The notes below the pieces were generated by a model. That model did no database searches. It worked only from the letters and a program-made list of their open reading frames with translations, and was not told the DNA's origin. From contig LJUD01000011.1 of the NCBI GenBank assembly GCA_001304035.1, positions 1 to 18,745 on the forward strand: a stretch of 18,745 bases of DNA, in the 5' to 3' direction. Shown in pieces: positions 7,562 through 15,319 of the stretch. Source of the stretch: a bacterium SM23_31. GTDB taxonomy: Bacteria > SM23-31. Positions within the stretch are counted from its first letter, which is position 1, and each line of letters opens with the position of its first letter. A program made the position numbers and the translations under genes.

Positions 7562-10500
7562 ATGAGAAAACTCTACCTTTTACTGTTTATTATGGTATTT
7601 ACCGTGAGTTCCGCATTAGCGGCGGATGGCACGCGGTTTTTGCATCAGCCTGATATCAGCGCTGACAAAATAGTGTTTGAATACGGTGGGGATTTGTGGA
7701 TTGTACCGGTAACCGGCGGTGAAGCAAGACACCTTACTACACACCCCGGTAACGAGTCCTCACCAAAATTTTCCCCGAACGGGCAGTGGATAGCTTTCAC
7801 CGGCAGCTACGACGGGAACAGCGATGTCTTTATTATACCAGTGGAAGGGGGCGTTCCCAGAAGGCTCACCTACCATCCCGGAAGCGACGGAGTATGCGGG
7901 TGGTCACCCGATGGTTCAAAAATAATGTTCAATTCATCCCGATTTGCATACAGCAGGTCCAGCCAAATGTTTACCATCGACCTTGATGGTGGTTTTCCGG
8001 AAATGCTGCCCATGCCTATGGCGTCTTTGGGAGACTTTGCACCCGATGGAAGGCATGTCGCCTATACACCGATTGGCAATGCCTTTAGCGTTTGGAAACG
8101 GTATCGCGGAGGAAGGACTACGCCTATCTGGCTCCTTGATTTGAGAGACTATTCTCATGTAGAAATTCCACATACAAATGCGAGCGACACTTATCCCATC
8201 TGGCTCGGAGACACGGTTTATTTCCTTTCGGACAGAAACAATGTTATGAATCTTTTCGGATACAATACCAATACCAAAGAGCTTAAAGAACTTGTAAATC
8301 ACGGTGTAACGGATATAAAATATTTGTCCGGCGGTGCGGGAAAACTCGTATATGAAAACAACGGTTATCTTCATATATATAATCCGCAAAACGGCATATC
8401 CAGGCAGGTTGAAGTGATCGTGCCGGTCGACCAGATCAATATTAGACCCTATTACAAGACCGTCAGCAATGAAATAAGAAGTTTTGACATTTCACCGACC
8501 GGGGCGCGGGCGGTATTTGAGGCTCATGGCGAAATACTCACCGTTCCTGCGAAGAAAGGTGATATTCGCAACCTGACACAATCACCGGGAGCATACGACC
8601 GCTACCCAAGCTGGGCACCCGATGGAGAGCATATCGCTTATTTTTCCGATGTTAGTGGAGAGTATGCAATGTATATAATTGACCAGTTTGCAAATGAACC
8701 GCCCAAAAAAGTTGCGTTTCAAAATCCGACTTTTTATTACAATCCTTTATGGTCTCCGGACGGAAGCAAAATAGCTTTCTCCGATAAAAGCGAGAATTTA
8801 TGGTATCTTGACGTGGATATTTTAGAGCCGGTTAAGATCGCCGATAATGTATCTTCACGTGATTATGACTGGTCACCGGACAGCAAGTGGATTGCCTATA
8901 CCCCAAGTTTGATTAACAGGTTTCGCGTAATATCTTTGTATTCACTTGAACACGGCGGCAATTACCAGATAACCGATGGAATGAGCGATTCATATTGTCC
9001 GGCTTTCAGCAGGGACGGAAATTATCTCTATTTTATCGCAAGTACCAACTCCGGACAGGTTAAAGGCGGATTGGACATGACGGCAACCGACCGCAGTATT
9101 TCATGGGATGTCTATATAACCGTATTGCGGGATGACCTGCCGTCGCCGTTTGCTCCTGAAAGCGACGAAGAAATACCTAAAGAAGAAAAAAGTGAAAAAG
9201 AGACCCCCGGGGAGAAAGTTCCATTCCGTATTGACCATGAAAATATTGACCAGCGGATTCTTTCCATGCCGGTAGGGACCGGTAATTTTTCCCAGATTAA
9301 AACCGCCGATGCAGGTAAAGTCTTTTTCAGAGATGGCTCGACACTCCGCATGTATGATATGACTGCGAGAAGCGCCTCTGAATTTATGAGCGGCGTTTCA
9401 TCTTATACTATATCGGCAGACGGGAAAAAACTCCTCTACCGTGCCGGACAGAATTGGGGTATTGTTCCTGCATCAGGGAAACCATCCGCCGGCGCCGGCA
9501 GGATTGACGTATCGTCTATGGAAGTACAGGTTGATCCGCAGGCAGAGTGGAAACAGATATTTAATGAAGCCTGGCGCATTAACCGCGACTTTTTCTACGA
9601 TCCCTTCATGCACGGACTTGATTGGGAAGCCGTCCAAAGACAGTATGCGCAGTGGATACCCGATGTTTATTACAGGAGTGATTTAAATTATGTCATCGGC
9701 GAAATGCTCGGGGAGTTATCCGTAGGGCATTCACGTGTAGGCGGTGGCGCACCCGGTACCGCAACGACGAGAACCGGTTCAGTCTCTGTCGGCTTAATTG
9801 GTGCGGATTTCGAGATTGTTAACAACCGCTACTGTATTAAAAAAGTCTACAGCGGGTTAAACTGGAATCCGGGAATGCGCGCCCCGCTGACCGAGCCGGG
9901 AGTCAACGTGAAAGAAAGTGATTATATCCTTAAAGTTAATGGCAAAGAATTACTGTATCCCGAAAACATATATTCACTGTTTGAGAAAACGTCCGGGAAA
10001 CAGGTTACGCTCCATGTTAATTCCGTTCCCACTTTGGTGGGCAGCCGGGTTGTTACGGTAGTTCCCGTCAGCAGTGAGCGGAATTTGCGCAACCGCGATT
10101 GGATCGAAGGCAACCGTAAAATAGTAGATGAAATGACCGACGGAAGAGTGGGTTATATCTATTTACCCGATACGGGTGGAGGCGGATATACTCAATTTAA
10201 CCGGTATTTCTTTGCACAGCTCGATAAAGAAGGTCTCGTTATCGATGAACGTTTCAATGGCGGTGGAAAAGCGGCGGATTATATAATTGAAATACTGAAC
10301 AGACCGCTTATGTGTTACTGGGCGCCGCGTGAAGGTCCCGATTACTCAACACCCTTTCATGCATCGTTTGGTGCAAAGGTTATGATCATTAACCAATACG
10401 CAGGTTCGGGCGGTGACTGGATGCCTTATTACTTCCGCGATCAGGGAATCGGTCCGTTGGTAGGTAAACGCACATGGGGCGGTCTTGTCGGTACGGGCGG

Positions 10501-10753
10501 CGTCCCGAATTTGATGGACGGCGGCTCCGTTACCGCACCGGGTTTTGGAATCTTTAGCCCAAACGGTGAATGGATCGTTGAAAACGTCGGCGTATACCCC
10601 GATTATGAGGTCGAAATGACACCCGCTGAAGTTATGAAGGGGCGCGATCCGCAGCTCGAAAAAGCAATCGAAGTGGTGTTAGAAGAAATGGAGAAAAATC
10701 CGTTTAGGAAGACACCACGCCCGAAATACCCGGACAAGACAATTAAAAAATAA
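7562..10753 (+). CDS. Exported tricorn-type serine protease (S41 family, PD40 propellers)
   Basis: A 1063-residue homologue of tricorn protease (the archaeal enzyme is about 1070 aa), which degrades peptides downstream of larger proteases. A signal peptide (1-20, ending SSALA) indicates export to the periplasm. PD40/beta-propeller repeats fill about 25-520, with repeated SPDG-type turns such as PKFSPNGQWIAF, GWSPDGSKIMF and LWSPDGSKIAF. A charged Glu/Lys linker follows (about 535-550), then the C1 region (about 655-730), a PDZ-like domain (about 740-840) and the S41 catalytic domain (about 860-1035). By comparison with tricorn, the likely catalytic residues are H723 (SVGHSR), S949 (NQYAGSGGD) and E1007 (IVENVG); all are present, so it should be active. 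AAGGAG stands 7 bases before ATG. It appears monocistronic and ends at two hairpins. Oligomeric state is unknown. Confidence 0.93.
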   Translation: MRKLYLLLFIMVFTVSSALAADGTRFLHQPDISADKIVFEYGGDLWIVPVTGGEARHLTTHPGNESSPKFSPNGQWIAFTGSYDGNSDVFIIPVEGGVPRRLTYHPGSDGVCGWSPDGSKIMFNSSRFAYSRSSQMFTIDLDGGFPEMLPMPMASLGDFAPDGRHVAYTPIGNAFSVWKRYRGGRTTPIWLLDLRDYSHVEIPHTNASDTYPIWLGDTVYFLSDRNNVMNLFGYNTNTKELKELVNHGVTDIKYLSGGAGKLVYENNGYLHIYNPQNGISRQVEVIVPVDQINIRPYYKTVSNEIRSFDISPTGARAVFEAHGEILTVPAKKGDIRNLTQSPGAYDRYPSWAPDGEHIAYFSDVSGEYAMYIIDQFANEPPKKVAFQNPTFYYNPLWSPDGSKIAFSDKSENLWYLDVDILEPVKIADNVSSRDYDWSPDSKWIAYTPSLINRFRVISLYSLEHGGNYQITDGMSDSYCPAFSRDGNYLYFIASTNSGQVKGGLDMTATDRSISWDVYITVLRDDLPSPFAPESDEEIPKEEKSEKETPGEKVPFRIDHENIDQRILSMPVGTGNFSQIKTADAGKVFFRDGSTLRMYDMTARSASEFMSGVSSYTISADGKKLLYRAGQNWGIVPASGKPSAGAGRIDVSSMEVQVDPQAEWKQIFNEAWRINRDFFYDPFMHGLDWEAVQRQYAQWIPDVYYRSDLNYVIGEMLGELSVGHSRVGGGAPGTATTRTGSVSVGLIGADFEIVNNRYCIKKVYSGLNWNPGMRAPLTEPGVNVKESDYILKVNGKELLYPENIYSLFEKTSGKQVTLHVNSVPTLVGSRVVTVVPVSSERNLRNRDWIEGNRKIVDEMTDGRVGYIYLPDTGGGGYTQFNRYFFAQLDKEGLVIDERFNGGGKAADYIIEILNRPLMCYWAPREGPDYSTPFHASFGAKVMIINQYAGSGGDWMPYYFRDQGIGPLVGKRTWGGLVGTGGVPNLMDGGSVTAPGFGIFSPNGEWIVENVGVYPDYEVEMTPAEVMKGRDPQLEKAIEVVLEEMEKNPFRKTPRPKYPDKTIKK

Positions 10754-10780
10754 AGGTGTCTGTATCAGGTAATAAAAATT

Positions 10781-10808
10781 GCAGGGATTTGATTGACCAA
10801 ATCCCTGC
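10781..10808 (+). terminator. Strong hairpin after the tricorn-type gene
   Basis: GCAGGGATTT and AAATCCCTGC form a perfect 10-bp stem around an 8-base loop, 27 bases after the stop codon. There is no T-run directly after it, so it may be a 3'-end protective hairpin working with the second hairpin just downstream. Confidence 0.65.
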
Positions 10809-10816
10809 TCCAATTA

Positions 10817-10854
10817 AAAGCCTTCTTGTATTTAAAACGGGAAGGCTTTCTTAT
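10817..10854 (+). terminator. Probable Rho-independent terminator
   Basis: AAAGCCTTC (10817-10825) pairs with GAAGGCTTT (10841-10849) across a 15-base loop and is followed by CTTATT. The stem ends in T residues and follows the protease gene by about 64 bases, as expected for transcription termination. Confidence 0.65.
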
Positions 10855-10936
10855 TGCAAAAATAAAATAAAATGATTATCATTAAACTTAATAAAAAATT
10901 TCAGGATATATCAATGCTAATCAATGGAATTTAAAA

Positions 10937-11152
10937 ATGAAACCTATCTGGTATTTTATTGGATTGTTACTAACAATTGTTGGAGTTATTGTCACCATCA
11001 CCGGTATATACTACTATTTTAATCCGGGAGACCAGCAGACTATTTTAGGGGAGATACATCCGGATATTTGGTGGGGCGCTGTAATACTGATTACCGGTAT
11101 AATTTTTTTCATTAAAAATAGAAATGTTACGGTAGATGAAAATAAAGTATGA
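10937..11152 (+). CDS. Small two-helix membrane protein, unknown
   Basis: A 71-residue protein with two hydrophobic helices (about 5-27, WYFIGLLLTIVGVIVTITGIYYYF, and about 45-60, WWGAVILITGIIFFI). They are joined by an acidic, probably extracytoplasmic loop (NPGDQQTILGEIHPD), and a short charged tail follows. I do not recognise the family. No strong Shine-Dalgarno is seen. Its stop lies 48 bases before the galactokinase ATG on the same strand, so the two could be co-transcribed, but nothing in the sequence links its role to galactose. Confidence 0.65.
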   Translation: MKPIWYFIGLLLTIVGVIVTITGIYYYFNPGDQQTILGEIHPDIWWGAVILITGIIFFIKNRNVTVDENKV

Positions 11153-11200
11153 AATCACGTTATACCGGGATATTTAAAGCCGAAAATTGTGAAATTGAGT

Positions 11201-12367
11201 ATGAATGAACGGTTAATCGAACAATTACGCAGCAAATATTTAGAAATATTTGGCGAAAGACCACAAATTTTGGCAAAAGCGCCCGGAAGAGCGAACATTA
11301 TCGGTGAACACACCGATTACAACGGCGGATTTGTTCTGCCGGTGGGTATAGATAAGAATATTTATGCTTTCAGTTCCAAAAGGAATGACCGTACCGTGCA
11401 CATTTATTCTTACGATTTTCAAGAATCTGCATCGTTTTCAACGGAAGAATTGACTTATGAAGACACCAAAAGATGGGTAAATTATCAAAAAGGTGTTTTT
11501 AATGAATTGCAAAAAGCGGGATATGAATTGTCCGGCATTAACATGGTATTTGGCGGCGATATACCGGTAGCTGCGGGTTTAAGCTCATCCGCCGCTTTGG
11601 AATTAGTTACCGCCGTTACGTTAGAATCTCTTTTTAATCTAAATATAGATGATCTGGAATTGATTAAATTGTGCCGGAGCGCCGAGAAAAATTTTGTCGG
11701 TGTGCAGTGCGGAATAATGGACCAGTTCGCCTCACGTATGGCAAAGAAAGATTATGCCGTGCTTCTTGACTGTAAGACGCTCGAATATAAATATATACCG
11801 TTCAAACAGGATGAATACTATATTGTACTTTGTAACACTCTTAAGAAAAGGGAATTAGTGGATTCGGAATACAACAAAAGGAAAAAGGAATGCGAAGAAG
11901 GTGTGACATTTTTTCAAAAGTTTAACCCTGAAGTCGAGTTTTTAAGGGATGTCGACGTTGATTTGTTTAATTCAAAGAAAAATGAAATGCCTGACATCAT
12001 TCGAAAGAGGTGCGGACACGTAATATATGAAAACAAGCGGGTTATCGACTGCGTTGAGGCTTTGGGAAAAGATGACTTTGAAAGGGTGAAAAAACTGTTG
12101 TTCGAATCTCATTACAGCCTTAAAGACCTTTATGAAGTTAGCTGCAGGGAACTCGATATATTGGTCGAAATAGCCGGAGATTGTGAAGGAGTTTCGGGCA
12201 GCAGAATGATGGGCGCCGGCTTCGGGGGATGTACAATTAATTTAGTCCCGCTGAGCGGAATTGAAAAATTTTGCAATACAATTAAGTCCGAATACTATAA
12301 ACAGACCTCGATAAAACCCGAAATCTACATCTGCCGGATTGAAGACGGCGCATGCGTAATTGATTAA
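11201..12367 (+). CDS. galK: Galactokinase
   Basis: Cytoplasmic enzyme that phosphorylates alpha-D-galactose with ATP to galactose-1-phosphate, the first committed step of the Leloir pathway. The 388-residue protein has all three GHMP-kinase motifs. These are the galactokinase signature GRANIIGEHTDYNGG (29-43, with R30, E36, H37 and D39 in the sugar site), the ATP-loop PVAAGLSSSAALE (122-134) and the C-terminal GAGFGGC (338-344). GIMDQFAS supplies the expected catalytic Asp (D174). An in-frame GTG at 11189 would add four residues; ATG 11201 is preferred because it is the stronger codon and neither has a clear Shine-Dalgarno. No galT, galE, mutarotase or sugar transporter gene is adjacent, so the rest of the pathway must lie elsewhere. 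The downstream neighbour is a secreted fucosidase after a 529-base gap. Confidence 0.95.
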   Translation: MNERLIEQLRSKYLEIFGERPQILAKAPGRANIIGEHTDYNGGFVLPVGIDKNIYAFSSKRNDRTVHIYSYDFQESASFSTEELTYEDTKRWVNYQKGVFNELQKAGYELSGINMVFGGDIPVAAGLSSSAALELVTAVTLESLFNLNIDDLELIKLCRSAEKNFVGVQCGIMDQFASRMAKKDYAVLLDCKTLEYKYIPFKQDEYYIVLCNTLKKRELVDSEYNKRKKECEEGVTFFQKFNPEVEFLRDVDVDLFNSKKNEMPDIIRKRCGHVIYENKRVIDCVEALGKDDFERVKKLLFESHYSLKDLYEVSCRELDILVEIAGDCEGVSGSRMMGAGFGGCTINLVPLSGIEKFCNTIKSEYYKQTSIKPEIYICRIEDGACVID

Positions 12368-12575
12368 TTTAGCTTTTTTGAGCCCAGAATAAAAATTTTA
12401 TTTCACCATAGCCTTTTTATCCAGGCAGCGGTATAATCCTTGTCAGGGGAGTAATTACCATTACAAATATTCCTGCTACCGCTTTATGTTTTCTGATTAC
12501 AGGTATCGGTAATAAAGAGTTTTATGAAATAGTATATGAATAGAATAATTCATAGATCTTTGTTACAAAGGGTGG

Positions 12576-12599
12576 CACCCTCAAACTTGTTTGGGGGTG
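12576..12599. repeat. CACCCTCAAAC palindrome, copy 1
   Basis: CACCCTCAAAC and GTTTGGGGGTG arms flank TT, with one mismatched position. The second copy lies at 12762-12784. Confidence 0.65.
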
Positions 12600-12710
12600 T
12601 ATTTCGCAACTAAACTAATAATTTCAATATATTAAAGCAATGGTAATTCATGTTTATGACAAGACTTTTGTAAATTTTGAAAGTTGGAGAATTATAGTAA
12701 CGATACTGAA

Positions 12711-12745
12711 GAGATTGCTTCCTCGCTGCGCTCCTCGCAAAGACA
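12711..12745. repeat. GATTGCTTC...CTCGCAA dispersed repeat, copy 1
   Basis: A 35-base sequence matching the copy at 18226-18260 at 31 of 35 positions. It is an imperfect palindrome (TTGC at one end and GCAA at the other of the core). This class is a well-known dispersed repeat across many bacterial genomes. Confidence 0.75.
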
Positions 12746-12761
12746 ATTTGAGCATGTATGT

Positions 12762-12784
12762 CACCCTCAAACTTGTTTGAGGGT
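12762..12784. repeat. CACCCTCAAAC palindrome, copy 2
   Basis: ACCCTCAAAC and GTTTGAGGGT form a perfect 10-bp stem around TT. It lies 112 bases before the fucosidase start and could act on its leader RNA, but the duplicate at 12576 suggests a dispersed repeat. Confidence 0.65.
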
Positions 12785-12896
12785 AATAAACATTACAAAA
12801 TTACAGTAAATTAAAAAAATACAAAAGTACTGTTTATGAATTAATCATGTATGAAATAGTGTACAAATAGATAAGGCTATTGAAAAGGAGAAAGCC

Positions 12897-14255
12897 ATGG
12901 ACAATAAGTGGACGAAGTACGTGAGCATTCTTGCGTTTGCAGGTATGCTGGTGTTTCTATTTTTATTGACAAATATACAGGCGCAGACCGATGTTTTTCA
13001 AGAAACCGGGCAGGAGCGTGATGCCCGGATGGAGTGGTGGCGTGACGCACGCTTCGGCATGTTCATCCACTGGGGGCTTTATTCAATTCCTGCGGGCGAG
13101 TGGAAAGGCAGACCCGTTCGCGGAGTCGGAGAGTGGAACATGGATAGGGGGCAGATTCCCATAGAGGATTACGAACCGCTCAAGGAGCAGTTCAACCCGG
13201 CCATGTTCGATGCAGACAGGTGGGTGCGCATCGCCAAGGAAGCGGGGATGAAGTATATCGTCATTACGACGAAACACCATGATGGTTTCTGCCTGTTCGA
13301 TTCAAAGTACTCAGACTACGACATTATGGCGACGCCGTTCAAGCGCGACATTATGAAGGAACTGTCAGATGCGTGCAGGCGGCACGGTTTGAAAATGTGC
13401 TGGTACCATTCGATCCTGGACTGGCATCACCCTGACTACCTGCCCCGGCGAGGATGGGAAACCCGCACCGCCGAAGGAGCCGACTACGACCGCTACATCG
13501 ACCACATGAAAAATCAGCTCACTGAGCTGGTTACAAACTACGGTGAGATAGGCGTGCTCTGGTTCGACGGCGGCTGGGAGCATGAAGCCGGCATGCATCG
13601 TGCCGAGGAAATCATAGCACATCTGCGCAATCTTCAGCCAAGTATCATCATCAACGACCGCATTCAATTGCCGCAGGATTTTAATACGCCTGAACAAGAA
13701 ATTCCGGATACAGGAATTCCCGGTCGCGATTGGGAAACATGTATGACGATGAACAATACCTGGGGATTCAAAAAGAACGACCACAACTGGAAGTCCACCG
13801 AAGACCTGCTGCAAAAACTCGCCGACATCGCATCAAAAGGCGGCAATTTTCTGCTCAACGTTGGACCGACCGCCATAGGCGAAATCCCGCAGCCCAGCAT
13901 CGAGCGGCTCAAAGAGATGGGCGATTGGCTGAAGGTAAACGGCGAGGCTGTCTATGGTACAAGCGCAAGCCCGTTCGAGGCGCCGGCATGGGGCAGATAC
14001 ACGCAGAAAGCGTTGACGGACAACATCACACGGTTATACCTGCATGTATTTGATTGGCCCAATGATGAAAAGCTAATTGTCGAAGGTCTGTCTAACGAGG
14101 CGAAGTATGCTTTCTTCCTGTCGGATGCCGACCGGCGTCAACTTGGCATGTCGCGAAATGGAAACTTACTGGTCATTCATGTACCACGGCGGGCACCCGA
14201 TGCAGTCAATAGTGTGGTCGTGCTTGACATCGTCGGTAAGCCCGGTGAAAAGTGA
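12897..14255 (+). CDS. Secreted alpha-L-fucosidase, GH29
   Basis: A retaining alpha-L-fucosidase of glycoside hydrolase family 29, releasing terminal L-fucose from glycans outside the cytoplasm. The 452-residue protein has a signal peptide (about 1-29, ending TNIQA). The catalytic barrel starts with WWRDARFGMFIHWGLYS and includes ITTKHHDGFCLFDS and KMCWYHSILDWHHPDY. Its nucleophile motif GVLWFDGG contains D224. An acid/base Glu may be E266 or E268 in NTPEQEIP. The diagnostic GGNFLLNVGPT motif and a short C-terminal beta domain follow. Length fits a single-domain family member. The Shine-Dalgarno AAAGGAG is 6 bases before ATG. Base composition is clearly more GC-rich than the flanking genes, hinting at acquisition from a different donor. 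No fucose catabolic genes are adjacent. The family call is very secure; linkage specificity cannot be read. Confidence 0.95.
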   Translation: MDNKWTKYVSILAFAGMLVFLFLLTNIQAQTDVFQETGQERDARMEWWRDARFGMFIHWGLYSIPAGEWKGRPVRGVGEWNMDRGQIPIEDYEPLKEQFNPAMFDADRWVRIAKEAGMKYIVITTKHHDGFCLFDSKYSDYDIMATPFKRDIMKELSDACRRHGLKMCWYHSILDWHHPDYLPRRGWETRTAEGADYDRYIDHMKNQLTELVTNYGEIGVLWFDGGWEHEAGMHRAEEIIAHLRNLQPSIIINDRIQLPQDFNTPEQEIPDTGIPGRDWETCMTMNNTWGFKKNDHNWKSTEDLLQKLADIASKGGNFLLNVGPTAIGEIPQPSIERLKEMGDWLKVNGEAVYGTSASPFEAPAWGRYTQKALTDNITRLYLHVFDWPNDEKLIVEGLSNEAKYAFFLSDADRRQLGMSRNGNLLVIHVPRRAPDAVNSVVVLDIVGKPGEK

Positions 14256-14359
14256 TACCATTGTCAAGACCTTGAAAAATGATTTTCAAATCCGAAGCTA
14301 AAAATTATTTACTGTGATATAATTAATACTCGAGCTTTTATTCACCCTGATATTTTTAT

Positions 14360-14381
14360 GAGACGCATCGCCATGCGTCTC
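14360..14381. repeat. GAGACGCAT palindrome
   Basis: GAGACGCAT and ATGCGTCTC arms (9 bp) with a CGCC loop, followed by TACAG. The 'gagacgcat...atgcgtctctaca' element is a common dispersed bacterial repeat (recollection). Lying 104 bases after the fucosidase stop, it may also cap that transcript. Confidence 0.7.
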
Positions 14382-14422
14382 TACAGTAAAATTTACTTTT
14401 TGGATTATATTGTTTCGCTGTA

Positions 14423-14438
14423 TCCTGAGTACTCGGGA
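14423..14438. repeat. GAGTACTC palindrome, degenerate copy
   Basis: TCCTGAGTACTCGGGA is palindromic except at one pair and belongs to the CCCCGAGTACTCGGGG family. Confidence 0.65.
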
Positions 14439-14470
14439 GAGTGAATGCATTCCTTGTACATCTGTTTCTG

Positions 14471-14486
14471 TCCCGAATAATCGGGA
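14471..14486. repeat. TCCCGA-ATAA-TCGGGA palindrome
   Basis: Six-base perfect arms with a 4-base loop. It is related in its CCCGA/TCGGG arms to the neighbouring GAGTACTC palindromes. Confidence 0.6.
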
Positions 14487-14532
14487 TTATAAACTTTTTA
14501 CTTTTGAGATTTGAAGTATATAACCATACTGA

Positions 14533-14554
14533 ATCCCCCGAGTACTCGGGGGAT
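14533..14554. repeat. Perfect 22-base GAGTACTC palindrome
   Basis: The half-site ATCCCCCGAGT is followed directly by its exact reverse complement. It lies 6 bases left of inverted-repeat copy A (14561-14583). The copy at 15427-15443 sits the same way beside repeat C, so palindrome plus repeat form a composite unit. Confidence 0.8.
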
Positions 14555-14560
14555 AACTTA

Positions 14561-14583
14561 TAATAATGCAAGACCTGACCCAA
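14561..14583 (+). repeat. AATGCAAGACCTGACCC repeat, copy A (left of TA operon)
   Basis: The core TAATAATGCAAGACCTGACC, then CAA, is the reverse complement of copy B at 15340-15363 apart from one C. With copy B it brackets the toxin-antitoxin operon. 'GGGGTCAGGTCTTGCA' sequences are familiar from repeats around REP-associated (Y1) transposase genes in other bacteria (recollection). Confidence 0.75.
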
Positions 14584-14637
14584 TTTTTAACACATTGCTG
14601 GTTATGTGTGAAAATATGATAATCTTTTGAAAATCAC

Positions 14638-14665
14638 TTGACTTTTTTAAAATAACTCGTATATT
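14638..14665 (+). promoter_or_regulatory. Candidate promoter of the toxin-antitoxin operon
   Basis: TTGACT (14638-14643) and TATATT (14660-14665) are 16 bases apart, with TATTAT two bases further right as an alternative -10 box. The position, 50 bases before the antitoxin ATG and next to a palindrome, suits an autoregulated toxin-antitoxin promoter. Confidence 0.5.
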
Positions 14666-14669
14666 ATAT

Positions 14670-14688
14670 GTATTGAAATTGTCAATAC
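14670..14688. promoter_or_regulatory. Candidate autoregulatory operator
   Basis: GTATTGA-AATTG-TCAATAC is a perfect 7-bp dyad around 5 bases, just downstream of the -10 box and before the antitoxin gene. DinJ/RelB antitoxins typically repress their own operon through such palindromes; binding here is inferred. Confidence 0.5.
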
Positions 14689-14715
14689 TTATTGTTTTAT
14701 TTACGGAGATAAAAT

Positions 14716-14976
14716 ATGCCCAAGAATGCAACAATCCAGGCGCGGATCGATCCTAAAGTCAAAAAAAAGGCAAAAGAGGTTTTTGGTAAGCTCAATATAA
14801 CTATGTCCGAGGCAATTTCCATATTTTTAACTCAAGTCTCCCTCAACAATGGTATACCATTCGAAATCAAGATCCCGAACAAACTGACTGCTAAAACACT
14901 AAAAAAAGCGGAAAAAGGAAAAGAACTCCACTCTGTTAAAAATTTAGATACATTGTTTGAGGAATTGGAACGTTGA
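14716..14976 (+). CDS. RelB/DinJ-family antitoxin
   Basis: An 86-residue antitoxin. The N-terminal half is a ribbon-helix-helix DNA-binding domain: ATIQARIDPKVKKKAKEV (5-22, beta strand then helix), then LNITMSEAISIFLTQV, the conserved RelB/DinJ helix (about 26-41). PFEIKIPN (48-55) is the family's typical transition to the toxin-binding tail (LTAKTLKKAEKGK...LFEELER). It should neutralise the downstream toxin and repress the operon. GGAG precedes ATG 14716, and the stop overlaps the toxin start by four bases (TTGA), the coupling usual for such pairs. The call to the superfamily is secure; DinJ rather than RelB is favoured because the partner toxin is YafQ-like. Confidence 0.92.
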   Translation: MPKNATIQARIDPKVKKKAKEVFGKLNITMSEAISIFLTQVSLNNGIPFEIKIPNKLTAKTLKKAEKGKELHSVKNLDTLFEELER

Positions 14977-15239
14977 ATCTTTATTACACAACTCAGTTTA
15001 AAAAAGATTATAAAAAAATTAAGAAACAGAATAAAGACCTTAATAAGCTCCAGGATGTCATAGATATACTATTCAATAACATTGAACTGAATCCAAAACA
15101 TAATGATCATCCACTTTCCGGAGAGTGGAAGGGGCACAGAGACTGCCACATAGAACCGGACTGGATTTTAATATATAGACGTACTTCAGATGAGTTAATT
15201 TTGGAAAGAACAGGCTCACATTCTGACCTTTTCAAATAA
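14973..15239 (+). CDS. YafQ-family mRNA interferase toxin
   Basis: An 88-residue toxin of the RelE/ParE superfamily, YafQ type; the E. coli relative binds ribosomes and cleaves mRNA. The C-terminal half has the YafQ signature HPLSGEWKGHRDCHIEPDW...ILERTGSHSDLF. By comparison with E. coli YafQ the active-site residues are H46, H59, D63, W64, H83 and F87; all are present, so it should be catalytically competent. The N-terminal half is Lys-rich and helical. The start is an unusual TTG at 14973 whose bases overlap the antitoxin TGA. A GAGG about 10 bases upstream supports it and no ATG fits. With the antitoxin it forms a complete type II module, bracketed by inverted repeats at 14561 and 15340. 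Confidence 0.92.
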   Translation: MNLYYTTQFKKDYKKIKKQNKDLNKLQDVIDILFNNIELNPKHNDHPLSGEWKGHRDCHIEPDWILIYRRTSDELILERTGSHSDLFK

Positions 15240-15319
15240 CCTTCCCGATATTGCACACATAACGGAGCCGGTAACCTGTTGACAATTGGCGCACGAAGAG
15301 CACGAGGCTTTTTGCATAT

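Larger units (their letters stand above)
12368..12896. other. Repeat-rich intergenic region before the fucosidase gene
   Basis: No gene is visible. The stretch holds two copies of a CACCCTCAAAC palindrome and one GATTGCTTC-type repeat (each listed). It also has a loosely conserved direct repeat beginning TATGAAATAGT at about 12525 and about 12850. The right end carries the fucosidase Shine-Dalgarno AAAGGAG (12884-12890). Confidence 0.6.
14256..14715. other. Repeat-dense intergenic region before the toxin-antitoxin operon
   Basis: No gene is supported. This stretch packs five palindromes or repeats: 14360-14381, 14423-14438, 14471-14486, 14533-14554 and the inverted-repeat copy at 14561-14583. 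The toxin-antitoxin promoter and candidate operator follow (14638-14688). Confidence 0.65.

Noticed and set aside
7934..8389. 151-codon open frame on the minus strand
   Set aside because: Antisense to the beta-propeller part of the tricorn-type protease; no independent signal.
12572..12785. Possible CRISPR-like repeats in the galK-fucosidase gap
   Set aside because: Only two palindrome copies about 186 bases apart, no regular spacers and no cas genes.
13365..13814. 149-codon open frame on the minus strand
   Set aside because: Antisense to the secure GH29 catalytic domain; its length reflects the GC-rich composition of that gene.
14356..14583. 75-codon open frame on the minus strand
   Set aside because: Composed almost entirely of palindromes and repeat copy A.
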